From Bacteroidota bacterium (GTDB lineage Bacteria > Bacteroidota > Bacteroidia > Bacteroidales > Prolixibacteraceae), in the NCBI GenBank assembly GCA_030695265.1, contig JAUYTA010000362.1:1-5074 (forward strand): a stretch of DNA of 5,074 bases, in the 5' to 3' direction. A program made the translations under genes and the position numbers. Each line of letters starts with the position of its first letter. The first letter of the stretch is position 1. The notes under the pieces were generated by a model that had not been told where the DNA came from, ran no database searches, and saw nothing but the letters and a program-made list of their open reading frames with translations. This document shows positions 1 through 5,074 of the stretch, in pieces.

Positions 1-60
1 ACATAGGCACATAGTTCACATAGGAAAAATATTAACTATGAGTCCTATGTGTCTATGTGG
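1..60. repeat. Imperfect inverted repeat built from CACATAG units
   Basis: The sequence holds repeated CACATAG-like words on the left (ACATAGG at 1-7, CACATAG at 8-14, CACATAGGA at 17-25) and their complements on the right (TCCTATGTG at 43-51, CTATGTG at 53-59). Positions 17-25 pair perfectly with 43-51 and 8-14 with 53-59, with a 2-nt/1-nt bulge between and a 17-nt AT-rich loop (26-42). The element ends about 14 bp past the stop codon of the minus-strand regulator gene, where a terminator would be expected, but no T-tract is visible on the minus strand before the window edge. The repeated-word structure suggests an interspersed palindromic repeat of the kind found between genes; that is inference. 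The element may continue beyond the left edge. Confidence 0.6.
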
Positions 61-73
61 TTATTTCATGTCT

Positions 74-730
74 TTAATTGTTTTCTAATTGTTTGATTTT
101 CCATTCCGGATAACCTTCGTCCAGTCGGCGAACCTGGTAACCCTGTTCTTTCAGGAGTTTCACTGCTTCGTCGGCCAGCACGCAAAACGGCCCGCGGCAA
201 TAGGCAATAATCTCCATTTCTTTGGCAATGTTTTTCAGGCTGTCCATTAGTTCGTTCATGGGGACTGAGACGGCTCCGGTAATATGCCCAAATTCGAATT
301 CTATAGATGGGCGAACATCCAGCAGCAAGATATTTTTAGCTTCAATCATTTGTTCCAGTTCACCAAGAGTGACAGCATTCTGCGCATTATTGTCTTCCCG
401 TTGACGGTTCATAATTTTTTCCAGCTCAGCTATTTCCTGCGAGCCATATCTGATTATATGCTGATATACCGACAAAAAATCATCGCTGATCAACGAGTAA
501 TAAACGTATTGCTTTTCCTTTCGGGCCTTTACAATGTTGTTATTCTTTAAAACCTGAAGGTGCTGAGAAGCATTGGCAAAAGTGAGGTTGGTGGTTTGTA
601 CAATGCCTTCAACGCTTTTTTCGCCTTGTGAAAGCATTTCAATGATTTCTAAACGGTAGGAATTAGAGATGGCTTTGAGCAGTTTAGCCAAACCATCATA
701 CATGGCATCTTTGAATTCGCGACCTTTCAT
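74..730 (-). CDS. ArsR-family winged-helix regulator fused to a rhodanese domain
   Basis: This 218-residue cytoplasmic protein is a one-component transcription regulator. Residues about 12-95 form an ArsR-type winged helix, with a recognition helix around NASQHLQVLK (53-62) and a wing ending in KQYVYYSL. Residues about 120-212 form a rhodanese domain, with LDVRPSIEFEFGHITGA (137-153) and the active-site loop CRGPFC (178-183), where Cys178 is the expected persulfide-forming residue. ArsR-rhodanese fusions are an established architecture, linked by context to sulfur, thiol or metalloid responses. The classic ArsR metal motif ELCVCDL is absent, and Cys178 and Cys183 are the only cysteines. I chose the ATG at 730 because MKGREFKDAMYDGLAK matches the usual family start. 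The upstream in-frame TTG (758-760) overlaps the predicted -7 box, so it would probably not be transcribed. Autoregulation is likely through the adjacent palindrome. The inducer is unknown. Confidence 0.93.
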   Translation of the reverse strand: MKGREFKDAMYDGLAKLLKAISNSYRLEIIEMLSQGEKSVEGIVQTTNLTFANASQHLQVLKNNNIVKARKEKQYVYYSLISDDFLSVYQHIIRYGSQEIAELEKIMNRQREDNNAQNAVTLGELEQMIEAKNILLLDVRPSIEFEFGHITGAVSVPMNELMDSLKNIAKEMEIIAYCRGPFCVLADEAVKLLKEQGYQVRRLDEGYPEWKIKQLENN

Positions 731-757
731 TTTTTTAGAAGTGTTAAAATGATTGGG

Positions 758-787
758 CAAATATATAAAAGTTATTCAAGTATTCAA
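758..787 (-). promoter_or_regulatory. Bacteroidota-type promoter of the ArsR-rhodanese gene
   Basis: Read on the minus strand, TATATTTG (758-765) is an exact match to the Bacteroidota -7 consensus TAnnTTTG. A TTG (785-787) lies 19 bp upstream, which fits the -33 element and its spacing. Transcription would begin near 750, giving a leader of about 20 nt before the ATG at 730. The -33 element lies inside the 42-bp palindrome, so a protein bound there should block RNA polymerase. The match is by eye; no start site has been measured. Confidence 0.65.
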
Positions 788-812
788 TAAATTTATTGAA
801 TACTTGAATAAC
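771..812. promoter_or_regulatory. Perfect 42-bp palindrome, probable ArsR-type operator
   Basis: The two 21-bp arms are exact reverse complements with no spacer, centred between 791 and 792. Each arm holds two copies of TATTCAA offset by 8 bp (773-779 and 781-787; complements at 796-802 and 804-810), giving four half-sites in two nested pairs. AT-rich inverted repeats of the TTCAA...TTGAA kind are typical of ArsR/SmtB operators. The site covers the -33 element of the regulator's promoter and begins 40 bp upstream of its ATG, as expected for autorepression. It could also influence the rightward che operon, whose first start codon is about 150 bp away, but nothing in the sequence shows that. 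A hairpin role in RNA is an alternative. Confidence 0.75.
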
Positions 813-965
813 GATTTGGCGAGACAATCGTACAAGTTTAAATTCAGTTTTTGTGACCTAACGATCAGCTAATTGTGAATAAATCAGATGATTATTTATT
901 TTAATTCCAGAATATGTTTTGTTTTACTAAATTCGCCTGACTTTGTCTTCTACAATAACTTACAC

Positions 966-1289
966 ATGGAAAAATTAAAGTTTCTTGCTTTGGCTGATAA
1001 GCATGGAAAGATTGAACGGATAGATATGGGAGGACTGATTGTTTTGGAAACTGCCTTTGAGCTTAAAAATGAGCTTGTTGCAATTGAAAATAATTTATGC
1101 GACAATGTGAAAATCACTATTTTTGAGCTGGAAGAACTGGATCTTGCAGGGGTACAACTGTTGGTTGCATTTGTCCGAAAAATGGATCAGATGAAGATAA
1201 CCTATCAGTTCAACTGGAATATTGAAGAGGAGCAAAAGGCTCTCTTTACAAATGTAGGGCTTGGAGTAGAATTATTTATCAATAATTAA
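966..1289 (+). CDS. STAS-domain protein leading the chemotaxis operon
   Basis: This is a 107-residue soluble protein with a single STAS domain. The recognisable part is the strand-loop-helix around ELDLAGVQLLVAF (57-69), which corresponds to the DSSGLG region of anti-sigma factor antagonists. Here the motif reads D59-L60-A61-G62, so the serine phosphorylated in SpoIIAA-type proteins is absent and classic kinase switching is unlikely. STAS proteins of this sort occur beside cheY/cheA in some bacterial chemosensory clusters; their role is not well defined. The gene stops 1 nt before cheY, so translational coupling is likely. I chose the ATG at 966 because MEKLKFLALADKHGK begins a compact domain. 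An in-frame ATG at 888 would add 26 residues that look like translated leader. There is no Shine-Dalgarno motif at either start. Its partner could be CheA or the receptor, but that is inference. Confidence 0.85.
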   Translation: MEKLKFLALADKHGKIERIDMGGLIVLETAFELKNELVAIENNLCDNVKITIFELEELDLAGVQLLVAFVRKMDQMKITYQFNWNIEEEQKALFTNVGLGVELFINN

Positions 1290-1290
1290 T

Positions 1291-1656
1291 ATGTTGAAGC
1301 AGATATTAATAGCAGACGATTCGGAAAGTATCAGGGAAGTGCTGGCATTCAGCCTCACAAATGCAGGATTTCAGGTTTTGGTGGCAATTGATGGTGCAGA
1401 TGCCTTGCGTTTTTTTGACGGTCGGACAATTGACTTGTTGCTGACCGATTTTCACATGCCGAATATGAATGGTCTCGAACTGATTGGAAGAGTCAGGGAA
1501 TTGGAGCATTACAAATACATTCCGATTTTGGTGTTGACTACCGAAAACCAAAAAAGCATCATTCAAAATGCAAAAGATGCTGGTGCAACCGGTTGGCTGC
1601 TAAAGCCGTTTAATACAGAAAAACTAATACAGACATTACGAAAAGTGATTCGCTGA
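1291..1656 (+). CDS. cheY: CheY-type single-domain response regulator
   Basis: This 121-residue protein is a stand-alone receiver domain with no output domain, the normal CheY size. All key residues are visible: the acidic pocket D9 and D10 (LIADDSES), phosphoacceptor D53 in TDFHMPNMNG, switch T83 in VLTTE, and K105 in LLKPF. The GW pair at 101-102 puts tryptophan where E. coli CheY has Tyr106. The expected role is to take phosphate from His44 of the CheA encoded next and carry the signal to an output such as a motor or another regulator; no output gene is in the window, so the target is unknown. Its stop overlaps the cheA start by one base (TGATG), which indicates translational coupling. No Shine-Dalgarno motif is seen. 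Confidence 0.95.
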   Translation: MLKQILIADDSESIREVLAFSLTNAGFQVLVAIDGADALRFFDGRTIDLLLTDFHMPNMNGLELIGRVRELEHYKYIPILVLTTENQKSIIQNAKDAGATGWLLKPFNTEKLIQTLRKVIR

Positions 1657-3722
1657 TGATTTTATTTCAGGAAAGATTTAAAGAGGAAGTCAAGGAGTAT
1701 TTCGAGCGGTTGGAGACGGGATTACTTCTTCTGGAGCAGGATACTGAGAATTTTCAGGCCATCGATGAAATTTTTCGGATCATGCATTCCATGAAAGGCA
1801 GTGGCGGTATGTTTGGATTCGATCTGCTGAGCGATGTGACTCATGATCTTGAATCGCTGTACGATATTTTCAGGACAAAAAAAATGCCCATTAATTCGGA
1901 GGTAATCAGTTTTACGCTGAATGCGATTGATGGCTTGCACCATTTGCTAATTCAGGAACCCACAGAAGAGCATCATTTGATGGCACAAAAGATGAAAGCC
2001 GAAACGCAGCTCCTGATTGGCAAACTGATTCCGTCCGTAGAAAAAATGAATGAAAAGGATGGTCCGGATAATAGGACAACAGATTTAAAAGTCACAACCG
2101 ACAATCAAACCACCTATTTTATATCCTTTAAACCTGATGAAAATATTTTTGAAAATGGCACCAACCCGCTTTACCTGATTGACGAATTAAACGCGTTGGG
2201 CGAATGTAACATTCAGACCTTTTTTGATTTACTGCCTGAGCTGTCGAAAATTAATCCCACAAAATGCTATACTTCGTGGGAAATGTTTGTTGCAACTGCT
2301 GAAGAATTAGATACTTTGCACGATGTATTCATTTTCGTCAGCGAAAAAGCCCGGATTGAAATTGAGAAAGTCGCCACCGGAAATATGATTCACAATGAAT
2401 CCATTCTGGCCGGTTTCCTGAATTCGAGGCTTAACAAGGAAACCTGGACTGCGACAGAACAGCCAACTGTTGAAGAAAATATTGAAGATGAAATTTCCAC
2501 GAATGAAGAAATACAGGAATCACCAGTTGAAATAAATCAACCAGAAAAGGGCTTGAAAATAAATTCTTTGCCCACTACCACAGTTGATTCCATCAGGGTC
2601 GATTCACAGAAGATTGACCAATACATGAATTTGGTGAGCGAGCTGATTACAGCGCAATCGCGGCTTGAGTTGGTGTCATCAGAAATTCATCATTCCGATC
2701 TTGAAATTGTTACTGAAACACTCGACAAAATCGGGCGGCAGCTTCGCGAAAATGCCTTTGAAATGAGTTTAATTCCGCTCCAAAGCATTGCAGTGAGGTT
2801 TAAACGATTGATTCACGATTTATCGAAAACACTCGAAAAAAAGGTAGAGTTGGTAACTGAAGGTTTGGAAACAGAACTTGATAAAAACATCATCGAAAAA
2901 CTGGTTGAGCCGTTGTTGCATATCATCCGCAATTCGCTCGATCATGGAATAGAAAGCACGGAGGAACGGATTGCAAAATCGAAAAATGCTGTTGGGACAA
3001 TTACTATCAAAGCTTCCACCGTTGGCAGTTATGTTCAGATCGAAATTTCGGACGATGGAGCCGGACTGAATCCAAAAAAAATACGTGATAAGGCGATATC
3101 GAAAGGATTGATTTCTGAACAGGATATACTTACTGAGAATGAAATAATTAACCTGGTATTTGAACCGGGGTTTTCAACATCTGAATTGGTAACCGATGTT
3201 TCGGGCAGGGGAGTGGGATTGGATGTTGTCAGACGTAAAGTGCAGGAAATGAGGGGAACGATAAAAATTACCTCGGAACCCGACCGGTTTACCATGTTTA
3301 TTTTGAAACTTCCGCTTTCTCTTTCTATCATTGACGGTTTGCTGACCCGAGTGGGCGGATATTATTATGTAATTCCATCTTCAGGAATAAAAAAAATATA
3401 CGATGTTAACCAACAACTGTTGAAAAATGATTTCAGACAGGTTGTGGAGCTGGAGGGCAATCAGATTCCTTACCTGAATATGCATCAGGAATTTGAGCAG
3501 GAATCAGATTTGCCCGAAAATCAGATTGTTGTAACCGTATCGTTTGAAAATCAGGTTTTTGGGCTGATCGTTGATGAGGTTATCCGCGAATACCAGGCAG
3601 TAATTAAGCCATTGGGAAAACTATTAAATGCACAGGACATATTTTCGGGAGCCAGCATTTTGGGAAACGGTCAGTTGGCGCTGGTACTTGATACAAACAA
3701 GATTATTCAAGAATATTCATAA
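1656..3722 (+). CDS. cheA: CheA chemotaxis histidine kinase
   Basis: This 688-residue protein has the standard CheA order. P1 (about 1-125) is an HPt domain with His44 in the MHSMKGSGGMFGF box. Residues about 153-240 form a P2-like module beginning YFISFKPDENIF and ending HDVFIFVSE, of a type seen in many non-enteric CheAs. An acidic linker (about 265-300) follows. P3, the dimerisation region, spans about 311-375 (IRVDSQKIDQYMNLVSELI). P4, the ATPase, spans about 376-553 and has an intact N box (HIIRNSLDHG, Asn426), G1 (DDGAG, 466-470), F box (GFSTSE, 505-510) and G2 (GRGVGLD, 517-523). P5, the CheW-like coupling domain, is about 557-688. All catalytic elements are present, so the kinase should be active. 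There is no C-terminal receiver. It overlaps cheY by one base and is followed by cheW after 3 nt, so the signalling core is one transcript. Confidence 0.97.
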   Translation: MILFQERFKEEVKEYFERLETGLLLLEQDTENFQAIDEIFRIMHSMKGSGGMFGFDLLSDVTHDLESLYDIFRTKKMPINSEVISFTLNAIDGLHHLLIQEPTEEHHLMAQKMKAETQLLIGKLIPSVEKMNEKDGPDNRTTDLKVTTDNQTTYFISFKPDENIFENGTNPLYLIDELNALGECNIQTFFDLLPELSKINPTKCYTSWEMFVATAEELDTLHDVFIFVSEKARIEIEKVATGNMIHNESILAGFLNSRLNKETWTATEQPTVEENIEDEISTNEEIQESPVEINQPEKGLKINSLPTTTVDSIRVDSQKIDQYMNLVSELITAQSRLELVSSEIHHSDLEIVTETLDKIGRQLRENAFEMSLIPLQSIAVRFKRLIHDLSKTLEKKVELVTEGLETELDKNIIEKLVEPLLHIIRNSLDHGIESTEERIAKSKNAVGTITIKASTVGSYVQIEISDDGAGLNPKKIRDKAISKGLISEQDILTENEIINLVFEPGFSTSELVTDVSGRGVGLDVVRRKVQEMRGTIKITSEPDRFTMFILKLPLSLSIIDGLLTRVGGYYYVIPSSGIKKIYDVNQQLLKNDFRQVVELEGNQIPYLNMHQEFEQESDLPENQIVVTVSFENQVFGLIVDEVIREYQAVIKPLGKLLNAQDIFSGASILGNGQLALVLDTNKIIQEYS

Positions 3723-3725
3723 ACG

Positions 3726-4208
3726 ATGGCTGCAGAAATAATTTACGGACTAAATTCCTATTTTACCTTTAGGATTGGCAGCGAACTTTTTGCTGTTAAC
3801 ATCGGTAATGTGACCAAAATACTGGTATTACAGGATACGACCAAAGTACCCAACTCACCACGGTATTTTAAAGGGATTATCAATCATTTCGGAAGTGTTT
3901 TGCCTGTTTTCGACGGGCGGCTGAAATTTGGTTTTCCTGAAGCAGAACCTACAAAAAATACCTGCATTCTGGTAATGGTCGTTGAAATTGAAGGACATCC
4001 GGTTAATACGGGCGTTATTGTGGATTCGGTTGAAAAAGTGCTGATTTTTGAACCTGAACAAATTAAACCGGCGCCTACAATCGGGAAAGGTTTTAACAAC
4101 GAATATATTTTCGGAATTGCTACGTTTCAATCTGAATTTGTGATCATTCTGAACATTGATAAAATATTTTCGGAGGAAGAGATTAATTTAATTATTGCTG
4201 TTGAATAA
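3726..4208 (+). CDS. cheW: CheW coupling protein
   Basis: This 160-residue protein is a single CheW domain that should link the chemoreceptor to the P5 domain of CheA in a membrane-associated array. Family features are FRIGSELFAVNIGNVTKIL (15-33), VPNSPRYFKGIIN (41-53), VLPVFDGRLKFG (58-69), GVIVDSVEKVL (96-106) and YIFGIATF (127-134). Its length is normal. The usual N-x-R-G turn, where E. coli CheW has the functionally important Arg62, reads NHFG (53-56), so Phe55 replaces the arginine. The gene starts 3 nt after the cheA stop and has no Shine-Dalgarno motif, as do its neighbours. The substitution could mean a lineage-specific interface or an adaptation to this receptor. The family call itself is secure. 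Confidence 0.94.
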   Translation: MAAEIIYGLNSYFTFRIGSELFAVNIGNVTKILVLQDTTKVPNSPRYFKGIINHFGSVLPVFDGRLKFGFPEAEPTKNTCILVMVVEIEGHPVNTGVIVDSVEKVLIFEPEQIKPAPTIGKGFNNEYIFGIATFQSEFVIILNIDKIFSEEEINLIIAVE

Positions 4209-4223
4209 AAACTACTTAAATAT

Positions 4224-5074
4224 ATGACTATGAGATTTGTTGACATGAAAATACGTACAAAACTGATGGGAGCCTTTGGTATCCTGATTTTTATCGGTTT
4301 TATTTTAGTTGTGTATTCTGTTGCCACCTTGTTGTTTTTCAAGAAGGATATAAAATCGTTTACCGACGAATTTCTTCCCCAACTCGAACTTTCTTCCAAC
4401 ATAAGTACCCACACACAATTGGTTGCTTTTAACATGGAAGGTTTTTTTCTGACAGGTAAACCGGAGTATTACAAATCGGCCAAAGTTGAATTGGAAGCCC
4501 TGAAGAAAGATATTGGAGATGGCGAACAGTTGCTTCTGGAAGCTTCAAGTCTCCCGAAGTTGGAGCAGAAGCTAAGCGAAGCCAGAATTCAGATTCCTCA
4601 ATATGAACAGAATATGCTTCTTTCGTACAAAATAAACCAGGATATTTCAGCTTTAAACGAAAAAATTGAAAAGGTATCGGATAAAAAACCAGTAATTGCT
4701 GAGCTTGAAGCCAGAAACGCAAAATTTCAGGAACTAAGAAAAGCGAATGCTGCAATTTCAGAAAAATTAATTCAAAATTCGAATACGCTGCGAAAATCTG
4801 CCGTTGCCTACACAACCGAAATAGCAACAAACTTTAACAAAACAATTGCGGCTTCTATTCTTAGCAAATTAATCCTTGCCACAATTTCTTTGTTTTTTGC
4901 AATTTATATTGGTTTTTATATCTCAAGGCTTATCACAGTGCCACTTTTAAAAGGCATCGAATTTGCCCGGAAAATGGCCAAAGGCGATTTGACTGCTGAA
5001 ATTGATGTCAACCAAAAAGACGAAATAGGACTACTTGCATACAATCTGCAAATGATGGGAACCCGTATCAGGGA
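4224..5074 (+). CDS. Methyl-accepting chemotaxis protein, N-terminal part (runs off the window)
   Basis: An open frame starts 15 nt after the cheW stop and continues to the right edge without a stop, giving 283 residues of an incomplete protein. Residues about 14-39 form transmembrane segment 1 after a basic start (KIRTKL). Residues about 40-210 are a periplasmic, mostly helical, Lys/Glu-rich region including NMEGFFLTGKPEYYKSAKVE (70-89), resembling four-helix-bundle chemoreceptor sensors. Residues about 215-233 form transmembrane segment 2. A HAMP domain starts at about 234, with the conserved Pro240 and DEIGLLAYNLQMM (266-278). The methylation and CheA-contact regions would lie beyond the window. 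Position after cheA-cheW supports a receptor role over a histidine kinase, although HAMP alone does not separate them. In-frame ATGs at 4230 and 4245 are alternative starts; the last would begin MKIRTKLMGAF. The ligand is unknown. Confidence 0.88.
   Translation, partial: MTMRFVDMKIRTKLMGAFGILIFIGFILVVYSVATLLFFKKDIKSFTDEFLPQLELSSNISTHTQLVAFNMEGFFLTGKPEYYKSAKVELEALKKDIGDGEQLLLEASSLPKLEQKLSEARIQIPQYEQNMLLSYKINQDISALNEKIEKVSDKKPVIAELEARNAKFQELRKANAAISEKLIQNSNTLRKSAVAYTTEIATNFNKTIAASILSKLILATISLFFAIYIGFYISRLITVPLLKGIEFARKMAKGDLTAEIDVNQKDEIGLLAYNLQMMGTRIR

Noticed and set aside
222..550. Two plus-strand open frames opposite the ArsR-rhodanese gene
   Set aside because: They lie antisense to a well-supported conserved gene and show no recognisable domain.
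771..812. Palindrome as a rho-independent terminator
   Set aside because: It has no GC-rich stem, lies between two divergent genes rather than after one, and overlaps a good promoter, so an operator is the better reading.
913..945. Possible promoter boxes for the che operon (TATGTTTTG at 913-921, TGACTTTG at 938-945)
   Set aside because: Each departs from TAnnTTTG by one base or one insertion, and neither has a TTG at 19-21 bp upstream, so I do not call a promoter.
888..965. N-terminal extension of the STAS protein from the ATG at 888
   Set aside because: The added 26 residues are hydrophobic/aromatic low-complexity translation of an AT-rich leader, and the domain begins naturally at the ATG at 966.
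3035..3331. Minus-strand open frame inside cheA
   Set aside because: It is a shadow of the conserved ATPase region of cheA.
3855..4435. Minus-strand open frames across cheW and the start of the receptor gene
   Set aside because: They are antisense to conserved coding sequence and their translations resemble no protein family I know.
4429..4830. Minus-strand open frame of 133 codons opposite the receptor gene
   Set aside because: The plus-strand frame has a clear chemoreceptor layout (TM, helical sensor, TM, HAMP); the minus-strand frame is incidental.

Overview
The window looks like part of a Bacteroidota chromosome, possibly of the Marinilabiliales/Prolixibacteraceae type, though that finer placement is only a guess. 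The reasons are AT-rich DNA, start codons preceded by A/T-rich sequence without Shine-Dalgarno motifs, and one well-matched Bacteroidota-type promoter (TTG, 19 bp, TATATTTG).

The left part holds a short interspersed-looking inverted repeat (1-60). Next comes a minus-strand gene (74-730) for a one-component regulator with an ArsR-type winged helix fused to a rhodanese domain. Its promoter (758-787) is overlapped by a perfect 42-bp palindrome (771-812) built of four TATTCAA half-sites, a likely autoregulatory operator. The stretch 813-965 holds no gene I can support. It must contain the leader, and probably the promoter, of the rightward operon, but I found no convincing promoter boxes there.

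The rest, from 966 to the right edge, is a compact rightward chemosensory operon: STAS-domain protein, CheY, CheA, CheW, then a transmembrane chemoreceptor cut off by the window end. The first four genes are separated by 1 nt, a 1-nt overlap (TGATG) and 3 nt; the receptor follows after 15 nt. The receptor should sense a periplasmic signal and pass it through its HAMP domain to CheA/CheW. CheA would autophosphorylate on its HPt histidine and phosphorylate CheY. The STAS protein is a non-canonical partner of unknown role. No CheR, CheB, CheC, CheX, CheD or CheZ gene is visible; they may lie beyond the right edge.

I do not see a wholly new system. The most notable points are the operator architecture, the regulator whose only cysteines lie in its rhodanese loop, the serine-less STAS protein leading the operon, and a CheW lacking the usual NxRG arginine.
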